Source: Rhodanobacter sp. UBA5168 (GTDB lineage Bacteria > Pseudomonadota > Gammaproteobacteria > Xanthomonadales > Rhodanobacteraceae). Taken from it: 18,047 nucleotides of DNA. The translations under genes were made by a program, and so were the position numbers. The stretch lies in contig DHXA01000225.1 in NCBI GenBank assembly GCA_002413455.1, positions 24,117 to 42,163 of the forward strand. The letters are read 5' to 3'. Position 1 is the first letter of the stretch, and every line of letters starts with the position of its first letter. The notes under the pieces are model-generated. The model was not told the DNA's origin and made no database searches. It saw only the letters and a program-made list of their open reading frames with translations. Below, one piece after another: positions 1 through 7,403 of this stretch.

Positions 1-200
<200 letters not shown>

Positions 201-493
201 GGGTAGTCCTCCAGTGCCGCTCATCCTGCGCTGGGGGTGGCCTCGCGGGCAGTCGCCGGCGTCAGTCATCGGGGATGACAGCCGTCACCCGGGGGCCCTG
301 CCACGGGGTTACGGCCGCCGCCGCCGCAAGGTATCCTGTGAGGGATAAAACCGCCTGGCCGGCGCTGCCATGGCGACGTGAAACGTCTGAAAACATTGAG
401 GAAGCGCCCGCTCGCCTGCGCCTCCCGCCACGCATTCACTAATGTCCGTCGCCGGCATGGCCTGCCGATCGGCGGAGCTACGGAGGATTCATC
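201..493. other. Intergenic region between divergent ABC ATPase and aminotransferase genes
   Basis: This 293-base non-coding stretch must hold the promoters of both divergent genes. I see no convincing -35/-10 pair. It contains two small perfect inverted repeats: GTCATC/GATGAC with a 3-nt spacer at 265-279, and GACGT/ACGTC with a 3-nt spacer at 375-387. Either could be an operator half-site pair, but such short repeats are expected by chance in GC-rich DNA. A Shine-Dalgarno GGAGGA at 482-487 serves the downstream gene. Confidence 0.4.
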
Positions 494-1990
494 ATGGGTG
501 TGATCAACCAGCTGCGCGAACTGCGCGAATTCGGCGGCAAGCCGCGGACCACTGGTCTGGACGATGCCACGATCGAGCGCATGGCGACGAACCATCCCAT
601 GCTGGGCCAGGCGATTGCCGAAGCAGTAACGCGCCATCGCGAACTGCGCACCGAGATGAGTGATTTCCTGAAACGGGATGAAGCGGAGCAGCTGGCCCAG
701 GTGCAGGCCGGTTTCGTCAATTTCTACCCGGACGACGCGATCAGCCCCTATCTGCCGGCGGCCGCACGTGGTCCGTGGATCGTCACGCTGAAAGGCGCCG
801 TGGTGCACGACAACGGCGGCTACGGCATGCTCGGCTTCGGCCACAACGATCCGGCGATCCTGGAAGCGCTGAGCCGCCCGCAGGTCATGGCAAACGTGAT
901 GGCACCCAGCGTGGCGCAGTTGCGCTTCACCGCGGCGCTCAACAAGGAGCTCGGCCGCAGCCGTGGCGGCAGCCCCTATACGCGTTACATGTGCCTCAAC
1001 TCAGGCTCCGAATCGGTCTCGCTGGCCTGTCGCATCGCCGATGTCAACGCCAAGTTGATGACCGATGCCGGTGGCCGCTACGCCGATCGCACGATCAAGC
1101 GCCTTGCGGTGAAGGGCGCGTTCCACGGCCGTACCGACAAGCCCGCGCTGTATTCCGACTCCAGCCGCAAGATCTACCAGCAAAACCTCGCCAGCTACCG
1201 CCACGAAGACACCCTGCTTACGGTAGCGCCGTACGACGTGGCACAACTGGAAGCGGCGTTTGCCGATGCCGACAGGCACGGCTGGTTCATCGAAGCGATG
1301 TTCCTGGAGCCGGTGATGGGCGAAGGCGACCCAGGCCGCGCCGTCACTCCGGAGTTTTACAAGGCAGCGCGCGCGCTGACCGAGGCACACGGCACTCTGC
1401 TGCTGGTCGACTCGATCCAGGCTGGCCTGCGCGCGCACGGCGTACTGTCGTTGGTCGACTACCCCGGTTTCGAAAAACTGCCGGCGCCGGACATGGAAAC
1501 CTTTTCCAAAGCGCTCAACGCCGGCCAGTACCCGCTATCGGTACTGGCAGTCAGCGAGCGCACCGCCGCGCTCTATCGCAAGGGCATCTACGGCAACACC
1601 ATGACCGCCAATCCGCGCGCGCTGGACGTGGCGCTGGCCACGCTGGGCGAGCTCACCGACGACGTGCGCATGAACATCCGCGAGCGCGGCAAGGAATTCG
1701 TCGACAAGCTCAACGCGCTGAAGAACGAGCTGGGCGGCCTGATCACCAAGGTGCAGGGTACCGGCCTGCTGTTCTCCTGCGAGCTGGCCCCGGAGTACAA
1801 ATGCTACGGTGCCGACTCCACCGAGGAATACATGCGCGAACGCGGCGTCGGCGTGATCCATGGCGGCACCAACTCACTGCGTTTCACCCCGCATTTCAAG
1901 GTCACCAGCGCCGAAGTGGATCTGATCGTGGCAAGCGTGCGCAAGGCGCTGCTGGAAGGCCCGCGCAAGGCCAAGGCCGAGGCGGCCTGA
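494..1990 (+). CDS. Class III PLP-dependent aminotransferase, substrate unknown
   Basis: This 498-residue protein belongs to the fold-type I class III aminotransferases (acetylornithine/GABA/lysine-6-aminotransferase group). Visible landmarks are NSGSES at 169-174 (phosphate cup), HGRT at 211-214, the cofactor-binding aspartate in LLLVDSIQAG (Asp306, Gln309), the Schiff-base lysine in METFSKALN (Lys339) and GNTMTANP at 367-374. The family transfers an amino group, often from an omega-amino donor, to 2-oxoglutarate or pyruvate in the cytoplasm. The canonical DEVQTG is DSIQAG here, and about 75 residues precede the usual N-terminal domain, so this is a distinct subfamily and I do not assign ArgD or GabT. 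The start is supported by GGAGGA 6 nt upstream. The next gene is 155 bases away and looks functionally unrelated, so it is probably monocistronic. Confidence 0.88.
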   Translation: MGVINQLRELREFGGKPRTTGLDDATIERMATNHPMLGQAIAEAVTRHRELRTEMSDFLKRDEAEQLAQVQAGFVNFYPDDAISPYLPAAARGPWIVTLKGAVVHDNGGYGMLGFGHNDPAILEALSRPQVMANVMAPSVAQLRFTAALNKELGRSRGGSPYTRYMCLNSGSESVSLACRIADVNAKLMTDAGGRYADRTIKRLAVKGAFHGRTDKPALYSDSSRKIYQQNLASYRHEDTLLTVAPYDVAQLEAAFADADRHGWFIEAMFLEPVMGEGDPGRAVTPEFYKAARALTEAHGTLLLVDSIQAGLRAHGVLSLVDYPGFEKLPAPDMETFSKALNAGQYPLSVLAVSERTAALYRKGIYGNTMTANPRALDVALATLGELTDDVRMNIRERGKEFVDKLNALKNELGGLITKVQGTGLLFSCELAPEYKCYGADSTEEYMRERGVGVIHGGTNSLRFTPHFKVTSAEVDLIVASVRKALLEGPRKAKAEAA

Positions 1991-2021
1991 GCCGCCATCC
2001 CGACCGATCAGCCGGGGCGGC
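1981..2021 (+). other. Competing GC-rich stem-loops at the aminotransferase stop codon
   Basis: GCCGCC at 1991-1996 can pair with GGCGGC at 1981-1986, which contains the last codons (4-nt loop including the stop codon), or with GGCGGC at 2016-2021 (19-nt loop). Neither is followed by a U-run, so intrinsic termination is not clearly supported. It may simply stabilise the mRNA end. Confidence 0.3.
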
Positions 2022-2145
2022 GATTGACACGTCGTCGCAGCTGAATACTTCGTGGAAGTCAGGTTTTACCCACTCCCGTGGTGATTGCCGGTCCACCTAG
2101 ACTGGCGCGGCCGGCAGCTGCCGGTTACCCAGGGAGGACCCCACG

Positions 2146-2520
2146 ATGTCGATGTCACTACGTCTGCTTGCTGTCAGCGCCGCCTTCGCTTTTGCCGGCA
2201 CCACCTTCGCGGCCACGCCACCTGCGGCCGCCGCCGCGCCGGCCAAGCCCCCCACCGTGCAGCAACAGCGCATGGTCGCCTGCAACAAGCAGGCCACCGG
2301 CAAGAAAGGGGCCGAACGCAAGACCTTCATGAGCACCTGCCTGAAGAGTGCGGGCTCGGCGGCAGCCGCCACGCCCGCCGCCGCACCGTCGGCCAAACAG
2401 GCTCAGCAGGGAAGGATGAAAACCTGCAACTCCGACGCCAAAACCAAGGCGCTCAAGGGCGCCGAACGCAAGACGTTCATGAGCAGCTGCCTGAAGAGCA
2501 GCTCGGCAGCGGCCTCGTAA
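2146..2520 (+). CDS. psiF: PsiF-repeat family secreted protein
   Basis: This 124-residue protein has a typical signal peptide: hydrophobic residues 5-18 and probable cleavage after TTFA at 22/23, predicting a periplasmic location. Two PsiF repeats follow, at about 40-67 and 88-117, each ending in KGAERKTFMS-x-CLK and each with two cysteines (C46/C65 and C94/C115), likely forming disulfides. Ala/Pro-rich linkers precede and separate them. E. coli psiF was found as a phosphate-starvation-inducible gene, but the family's molecular role is unknown. The start ATG has GGGAGGA at 2132-2138, 7 nt upstream. A second ATG two codons later is possible but less well spaced. I see no clear Pho box. The two repeats are also very similar at the DNA level (2311-2348 and 2461-2498). 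Confidence 0.85.
   Translation: MSMSLRLLAVSAAFAFAGTTFAATPPAAAAAPAKPPTVQQQRMVACNKQATGKKGAERKTFMSTCLKSAGSAAAATPAAAPSAKQAQQGRMKTCNSDAKTKALKGAERKTFMSSCLKSSSAAAS
2311..2498 (+). repeat. Internal direct repeat within psiF (38-bp units at 2311-2348 and 2461-2498)
   Basis: The two 38-bp segments encoding the repeat core differ at only 2 positions and are 150 bp apart in the same frame. Synonymous codons are almost identical. This points to a fairly recent duplication or to gene conversion rather than only protein-level conservation. Confidence 0.7.
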
Positions 2521-2543
2521 TACGTCGCTGGCCGTGTCCGCGG

Positions 2544-2579
2544 CCGCACGCGCACGCATGACCATGCGTGCGTGTGCGG
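2544..2579 (+). other. Long stem-loop between psiF and upp
   Basis: Two 17-base arms (2544-2560 and 2563-2579) pair at 16 Watson-Crick positions plus one G-U, with only 2 bases between them, so the real loop is slightly larger. No U-run follows. It could be a Rho-dependent or weak terminator for psiF, or an mRNA 3'-end stabiliser. Confidence 0.5.
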
Positions 2580-2600
2580 GACTGCTTCGCTAAGCTCCCT

Positions 2601-2635
2601 GACTGTCGCGCCACGCGCCCTCGCTGAAGACAGTC
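2601..2635 (+). promoter_or_regulatory. Inverted repeat in the upp leader
   Basis: GACTGTC at 2601-2607 and its exact complement GACAGTC at 2629-2635 bracket 21 bases and end 4 nt before the upp start codon. In mRNA the right arm would cover the place where a Shine-Dalgarno should lie, so folding could limit translation. Alternatively it is a DNA operator. Function is inferred only. Confidence 0.3.
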
Positions 2636-2639
2636 ACCC

Positions 2640-3281
2640 ATGAAGATCGTTGAAGTCCGCCATCCGCTGATCCAGCACAAGCTGGGCCTGATGCGTCGCG
2701 CCGGCATCAGCACCAAGGAGTTCCGCGAACTGGCGTCCGAGGTCGCGGCACTGCTCACCTACGAGGCCACCAAGGACCTCGAGACCATCGAGGAGCAGAT
2801 TCAGGGCTGGGCCGGCCCGTTGAACGTGCACAGGATCAAGGGCAAGAAGATCACCATCGTGCCGATCCTGCGCGCGGGGCTGGGCATGTTGCCTGGCGTG
2901 CTCGACATGATTCCCTCGGCCAAGGTCAGCGTGGTCGGCGTGCAGCGCGATGAAAAGACCCTGCAACCGGTCGCCTATTACGAAAAGCTCAGCGGCCGCA
3001 TGGACGAGCGTATCGCCCTGATCGTCGACCCGATGCTGGCCACCGCTGGCACCCTGATCGCCGCCGTCGACATGCTGAAGGCCGCCGGCTGCAGGCGCAT
3101 CAAGGGGCTGTTCCTGGTCGCCGCGCCGGAAGGCCTCAATCGCATCGAGGCAGCGCACCCGGACATCGAGATCTACACCGCTTCGATCGATGAACGCCTG
3201 AACGAGCACGGCTACATCCTGCCCGGTCTCGGCGACGCCGGCGACAAGATCTTCGGCACCAAGCAACTGTCGCCCGAGTAA
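2640..3281 (+). CDS. upp: Uracil phosphoribosyltransferase
   Basis: UPRT makes UMP from uracil and PRPP, the main uracil-salvage step, in the cytoplasm. The 213-residue protein matches the family length (E. coli about 208). It has the N-terminal segment VRHPLIQHK, the family motif PILRAGLGM (75-83), the PRPP loop DPMLATAGT (130-138) and the C-terminal uracil-binding region [12 protein letters not shown]. The PRPP loop normally reads LATGG; here the first glycine is Ala136, a conservative but uncommon change. The start is the ATG at 2640. The Shine-Dalgarno is poor (GAAGAC only), and a perfect 7-bp inverted repeat (2601-2607 with 2629-2635) sits directly in front. No uraA permease gene follows; the next gene is an unrelated nuclease with its own leader. 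Confidence 0.95.
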   Translation: MKIVEVRHPLIQHKLGLMRRAGISTKEFRELASEVAALLTYEATKDLETIEEQIQGWAGPLNVHRIKGKKITIVPILRAGLGMLPGVLDMIPSAKVSVVGVQRDEKTLQPVAYYEKLSGRMDERIALIVDPMLATAGTLIAAVDMLKAAGCRRIKGLFLVAAPEGLNRIEAAHPDIEIYTASIDERLNEHGYILPGLGDAGDKIFGTKQLSPE

Positions 3282-3300
3282 AAGCAGACGACATCACAAT

Positions 3301-3333
3301 TTTCCGCACGCGCACTGCATGCTCTTGCGGAAA
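3301..3333 (+). other. Inverted repeat downstream of upp
   Basis: TTTCCGCA at 3301-3308 and its exact complement TGCGGAAA at 3326-3333 are separated by 17 bases that contain the palindrome GCATGC. It lies 20 nt after the upp stop and about 80 nt before the nuclease start. No U-run follows, so it may be either a weak upp terminator or an operator for the nuclease gene. Confidence 0.35.
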
Positions 3334-3400
3334 TCCGGCACGTTTCGCAAAACTGTAGTGATTCCTCGCTAACTTCTACCCACTTCGGTCATTGAATCCT

Positions 3401-3410
3401 GGGGGAAAAG
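3401..3410 (+). promoter_or_regulatory. Ribosome binding site that sets the nuclease start
   Basis: The purine run GGGGGAAAAG ends 2 nt before ATG 3413. It favours this ATG over the in-frame TTG at 3392, which has no purine-rich element in front and would add seven residues ahead of a well-formed signal peptide. Confidence 0.6.
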
Positions 3411-3412
3411 CC

Positions 3413-6157
3413 ATGCTCGGAAAGCTCACGCGACGCAGCTTGTGGTTGCTGCTGGCAGGTATCGCATCGACTTTTGCGGCGCAAGCCGCGGATCTCACGA
3501 TCAATCAATTGCGTGTCCGCGGACCGGCGGGTGGCAACGACGAGTTCGTCGAACTGTTCAACGCCAGCCCTGCCACGCTGGATCTCTCCGGCTACAAGCT
3601 CAACGCCTCCAACGACAGCGGCACCACCGGCACGCGGCTCACCTTCCCGTCCGGCACCGCACTGGCGCCGGGTTGCTACCTGCTGCTCACCAACAGCGCC
3701 AGCAGCGGCTACTCCGGCAGCGTGGCTGGCGATTTGAGCTACGCCACCGGCGTCACCGACACCGGCGGCCTGGCCGTACTCGATGCGGGCGGCAACATCG
3801 TGGACCAAGTGGGCCTGAGCAGCGGCTCGGCCTACAAGGAAGCCACGCCGCTGGCCTCGCTGGGTACCAGCAATGCCGACCAGGGTTACCAGCGCCAGCA
3901 GAGCGCCGCAGGGCTGCCGCAGGACACCGACGACAACAGCGCCGACTTCGTCAAGGTGAGCCCCACCACACCACACGACCGCGCCAGCCCGTGCGTGGCG
4001 ATGGGACCGTCGCTGTCCATCGCCGACAACAGTGTCAGCGTGAACGGTGCAGGCAACGTGGCCATGCCCTTCACCGTCACTCTGAACCAGGCCGCCCCGG
4101 TCGGCGGCGTCCATGTGCATGTGGCGACCCAGGATGGCACCGCCGTGGCCGGCACCGACTATGAGGCGATCGATGCCACGCTCACCATCGCCGCCGGAGA
4201 CACCCAGGCCTCATTCAACGTCGTCGTGCACGGTCGCACCACGCCCAGCGACAACAAGACCTTCAACATCACGCTGAGCGACTCCAGCGGCGACGTGGCA
4301 CTGGGCGATGCCAGCGCTGTCGGCACCATCCTCTACACCATCCCGGTCGCCGCCGAGATCTGGCAGATCAACGGCACCGGACAAAGTTCGCCGCTGCTCG
4401 GCAGGCCGGTGCTCACTCACGACAACGTAGTCACCGCCGTCGGTCCGCAGGGCTTTACCATGCAGACCCCTGACGCGCGCGACGACCGCAACGCGCTCAC
4501 CTCCAACGGCGTCTATGTCTTCACCGACAGCGTGCCGACGGTGAGCGTGGGCGATGCGGTGGACGTGACTGCCGTGGTGGACAACTTCTTCGGCCTCACC
4601 GAGCTGAAGAGCGCGGCGATCACCGTGGTCGATCGCCATGCGCGACTGCCGCGCGCCATCGTGTTCGATCAGCACACGCCTTCGTCCGATCCGAACCACC
4701 TGTCCTGCGGCGCCACGAACTTCCAGTGCTTCATGAGCATGCGCGTGCAAATCCAGCGCGGCATGATCAACACCGGCAACAAGCGCTTCACCGACGAACC
4801 CTTTGCCGAGGTCAGCATCACCGCCAACGGCAGCCGCTCGCTGCGTCTGCCTGGTGTGGAATTCGGCGTACCGGTACCCGACAGTGTGAATCTGCCGAAC
4901 TGGAGTGGCAACCCGGAGGTGTTCAAGATGAATACCGCCGACTTCGGCGCCGTGCCTCTCAACACGCCATTCAACGCCGGCAGCACCTTCCGTGCAGAGG
5001 GTGTGATCTCCTACGATTTCGGCGCTTACACCTTCATCCCGACGCAATTCAAGGAGACCCATGCCGCGCCGATTCCGCGTGCGGTCTCACCCGAACTGCC
5101 GCTGACGTTGCGCATCGGCGCGTTCAACATGGAGCGCTTCTGTGACAGCGTCTTCGACACTGTCTTTACCTGCAGCGGCGAAAGCAAAGAGGCAACGCCC
5201 GACCAGGTCGCGCTGAAGACCAGGCGCCTGTCCAGCTATGTGGGCAGCGTGCTGCGCCTGCCGGACGTGCTGTCCGTGGAGGAAGTGGAAACACTGCCGA
5301 TCCTGCAAGGGCTGGCCCAGCAGCTCGACGAAGACTATGGCGTGGCCTACAACGCCTATCTGCTGCCAGGGCACGATCCCAGCGGCATCAATGTCGGTTT
5401 CCTGGTCCGCCGCGATCGCGTGCAGGCCTTCTCGGTGCAGCAGCTCGCCGCCAACGAAACCTGGAACGACAACGGCCAGACCGAATTTATCCACGACCAT
5501 CCGCCGCTGCTGCTCACCGCACAGGCCGGAAAGATACGCTTCAAGGTCATCTCGGTGCACATGAAAGCACGTCAGAACGTGGATGACGCTACCGCCGCCG
5601 CCGTTCGAGACCGCGAGAAGCGCTTCCTGCAGGCGAAGTCGCTCGCCACCCAGGTGCAAGCCTTGCAGAAGGCTGACCCGCTGACGCCGCTCGTGGTCGT
5701 GGGCGATTTCAACTCGTACCAGTTCAGCGATGGCTGGGCCGACGTGGTGAACCTGATCGCCGGCCGCTACGACGACAGCCAGAACCTGCTCAAGCTTGGC
5801 GGGAACATCGTGCGCCCGGAACTGTGGGACGCGGTGAACTCGGTGCCCGAGAATGACCGCTACTCCTTCCTCTTCACGGAGAACTTCGGCCAGATCCAGG
5901 GCTATACCCAGGCCGGCAGCGGCAACCCGGGACGCACGGTGCCGACCGTCCAGGTGCTCGACCATGCGCTGCTGAACATCCCCGCCCGCATGCTTTTCAT
6001 GCGCATGCAGTATGGCCGCGCCGATCTCGACGCGCCGGCGCAGACCGAGGCCGACGCAGCCAACGCGACGGACTGGACCCGTGCCATCGGCGTCTCCGAT
6101 CACGACGGCTTCGTGCTCGATCTGTTCAATCCGTGGATGCCGCCTCTGCGACATTGA
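3413..6157 (+). CDS. Secreted ExeM/NucH-type endonuclease with lamin-tail and Calx-beta domains
   Basis: This 914-residue multidomain exported nuclease carries, in order, a signal peptide (Arg/Lys-rich start, hydrophobic core, cleavage near AAQA/AD at 25), a lamin-tail domain (about 26-140; DEFVELFN, LDLSGYKL), a Calx-beta domain (about 200-303; GTAVAGTDYEA), an OB-like segment (about 310-415), a conserved linker with cysteines, and an endonuclease/exonuclease/phosphatase (DNase I-like) domain from about 565 to 910. Catalytic-type motifs are IGAFNMERF, EEVE (Glu624 the likely metal ligand), HMKAR, GDFN (764-767) and SDHDG (895-899). Family members such as ExeM of Shewanella and NucH are extracellular Mg/Ca-dependent DNases used in biofilm turnover and phosphate scavenging. 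No C-terminal anchor or sorting signal is visible, so type II secretion is likely (inference). Tandem hairpins follow the stop. Confidence 0.9.
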   Translation: MLGKLTRRSLWLLLAGIASTFAAQAADLTINQLRVRGPAGGNDEFVELFNASPATLDLSGYKLNASNDSGTTGTRLTFPSGTALAPGCYLLLTNSASSGYSGSVAGDLSYATGVTDTGGLAVLDAGGNIVDQVGLSSGSAYKEATPLASLGTSNADQGYQRQQSAAGLPQDTDDNSADFVKVSPTTPHDRASPCVAMGPSLSIADNSVSVNGAGNVAMPFTVTLNQAAPVGGVHVHVATQDGTAVAGTDYEAIDATLTIAAGDTQASFNVVVHGRTTPSDNKTFNITLSDSSGDVALGDASAVGTILYTIPVAAEIWQINGTGQSSPLLGRPVLTHDNVVTAVGPQGFTMQTPDARDDRNALTSNGVYVFTDSVPTVSVGDAVDVTAVVDNFFGLTELKSAAITVVDRHARLPRAIVFDQHTPSSDPNHLSCGATNFQCFMSMRVQIQRGMINTGNKRFTDEPFAEVSITANGSRSLRLPGVEFGVPVPDSVNLPNWSGNPEVFKMNTADFGAVPLNTPFNAGSTFRAEGVISYDFGAYTFIPTQFKETHAAPIPRAVSPELPLTLRIGAFNMERFCDSVFDTVFTCSGESKEATPDQVALKTRRLSSYVGSVLRLPDVLSVEEVETLPILQGLAQQLDEDYGVAYNAYLLPGHDPSGINVGFLVRRDRVQAFSVQQLAANETWNDNGQTEFIHDHPPLLLTAQAGKIRFKVISVHMKARQNVDDATAAAVRDREKRFLQAKSLATQVQALQKADPLTPLVVVGDFNSYQFSDGWADVVNLIAGRYDDSQNLLKLGGNIVRPELWDAVNSVPENDRYSFLFTENFGQIQGYTQAGSGNPGRTVPTVQVLDHALLNIPARMLFMRMQYGRADLDAPAQTEADAANATDWTRAIGVSDHDGFVLDLFNPWMPPLRH

Positions 6158-6168
6158 GCGATGAGATT

Positions 6169-6193
6169 CCGCCCGGCACCAAGTGCCGGGCGG
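6169..6193 (+). other. 11-bp stem-loop after the nuclease gene
   Basis: CCGCCCGGCAC at 6169-6179 pairs perfectly with GTGCCGGGCGG at 6183-6193 around a 3-nt loop. It begins 11 nt after the nuclease stop codon. There is no U-run on either strand. It is the first of two tandem hairpins and may support pausing or 3'-end protection. Confidence 0.5.
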
Positions 6194-6198
6194 ACAAA

Positions 6199-6238
6199 AT
6201 GAAGGCCGCGCCCATGCCGAGCGCGGCCTTCGCGTTTT
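6199..6238. terminator. Bidirectional Rho-independent terminator between the nuclease gene and pip
   Basis: An 11-bp perfect stem (6201-6211 with 6221-6231) with a 9-nt loop is followed by GCGTTTT on the plus strand and by ATTTTGT on the minus strand. It can therefore stop the nuclease transcript and the convergent pip transcript. Confidence 0.75.
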
Positions 6239-6246
6239 CACGGGGA

Positions 6247-7203
6247 TCAGCCGCGAAAGCGGTCCGTCGCCTCGATCAGCTCATGCATGTTGCCTGGCTC
6301 GAACGCGGAATGGCCGGCATCCTGCACGATGCGCAGATCGGCCTCGGGCCACGCCCGGTGCAGGTCCCATGCACTGCGCAGCGGGCAGACCGCGTCGTAA
6401 CGGCCCTGCACGATCACCGTGGGAATATGGCGAACGCGACCGACGTTGCGCAACAACTGGTCGTCGTGCTCGAAAAAGCCGCCGTTGACGAAGTAGTGGC
6501 ATTCGATGCGTGCGAAGGCCAGTGCGAACTCGTCCTCGGCGCTGGACGCCATGTGCGAGGGATCCTGCCACAGGAAGCTGGTGGCGCCCTCCCATACCGA
6601 CCAGGCGCGCGCGGCGGCAATGCGTGTTTTTACGTCGGGGCTGGTCAGGCGCCGGTGATAGGCACTCATAAGGTCGCCGCGTTCGACTTCCGGAATGGCG
6701 CTGAGATAGGTTTCCCATGCGTCGGGGTAAAGCGCGTCGCATCCCTTCTGGTAGAACCACTCCAGCTCCCAGCGGCGCAACATGAAGATGCCGCGTAGCA
6801 CCAGTTCGGTGACCTTGTCTGGATGTGTTTGCGCGTACGCCAACGCCAGCGTTGAGCCCCACGAACCGCCGAAAACCTGCCAGCGAGCGATCACCAGATG
6901 CTCGCGCAGGCGCTCGATATCGGCGACCAGACCCCAGGTGGTGTTGTCGGTCAGTTCCGCGTGCGGGGTCGACTTGCCGCAGCCGCGCTGATCGAACAGC
7001 ACGATGCGATATATCGCTGGATCAAAGAAGCGCCGGCACTTCCCGTTGGTGCCGCCGCCAGGCCCACCGTGCAGGAATACCACCGGCTTGCCGTTCGGAT
7101 TGCCGCTCTGCTCGTAATACAGTGTGTGCAGTTCGGAAACCTTGAGCATGCCGCTGTCGAACGGCTCGATGTCGGGATAAAGCGTGCGACGTTCCTGCGT
7201 CAT
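6247..7203 (-). CDS. pip: Proline iminopeptidase (prolyl aminopeptidase)
   Basis: This is an alpha/beta-hydrolase that removes N-terminal proline from peptides in the cytoplasm. The 318-residue protein resembles the Xanthomonas enzyme almost end to end (from memory). It has the oxyanion motif HGGPGGG (45-51), DQRGCGKS (71-78), nucleophile Ser114 in GGSWGS, and the remaining triad residues Asp270 (GRYD) and His298 (GHS). I start it at the ATG at 7203 (MTQERRTLYP), where family members begin. The reading frame is open further upstream to a GTG at 7266, but those 21 residues do not look like family sequence. The Shine-Dalgarno is weak. It is divergent from the beta-lactamase gene and ends in a shared terminator with the nuclease gene. 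Confidence 0.95.
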   Translation of the reverse strand: MTQERRTLYPDIEPFDSGMLKVSELHTLYYEQSGNPNGKPVVFLHGGPGGGTNGKCRRFFDPAIYRIVLFDQRGCGKSTPHAELTDNTTWGLVADIERLREHLVIARWQVFGGSWGSTLALAYAQTHPDKVTELVLRGIFMLRRWELEWFYQKGCDALYPDAWETYLSAIPEVERGDLMSAYHRRLTSPDVKTRIAAARAWSVWEGATSFLWQDPSHMASSAEDEFALAFARIECHYFVNGGFFEHDDQLLRNVGRVRHIPTVIVQGRYDAVCPLRSAWDLHRAWPEADLRIVQDAGHSAFEPGNMHELIEATDRFRG

Positions 7204-7403
7204 GGTAGTGCCCGGGTTTAACGAAGTTGAAGAGTGCAGCCATGGATGGCCGCCCGTTTGATCCACGCGATCACCGATAACCGCAAAAGGCTAGCACGAC
7301 GCATCCCGATGGTGACCTCGCCAAGTCACCCGCGTGCCATGCGTTGCCCTTTTTCGCATCGTAGACTGGACATTCATCGCCCTCCCTCCGATCCAGAGCA
7401 CGC

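Noticed and set aside
2024..2060. TTGACA at 2024-2029 as a psiF promoter -35, and a Pho box for psiF
   Set aside because: No acceptable -10 follows at 16-18 nt (only TACTTC, 2 of 6 matches). Only one TGTCA half-site is visible, so no PhoB direct repeat can be claimed.
3392..3412. TTG start seven codons upstream of the nuclease ATG
   Set aside because: There is no Shine-Dalgarno, and it would put MNPGGKA before a normal signal peptide. ATG 3413 follows a GGGGGAA run.
4211..6241. Long minus-strand open frames of 283 and 384 codons opposite the nuclease gene
   Set aside because: They show no recognisable domain, are rich in Arg/His/Val/Gln of the type made by antisense GC-rich codons, and the plus-strand gene has clear domains across the same bases.
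7204..7266. Longer pip reading frame from GTG 7266
   Set aside because: The extra 21 residues do not resemble the family, which begins at the TQERRTLYP-like segment.
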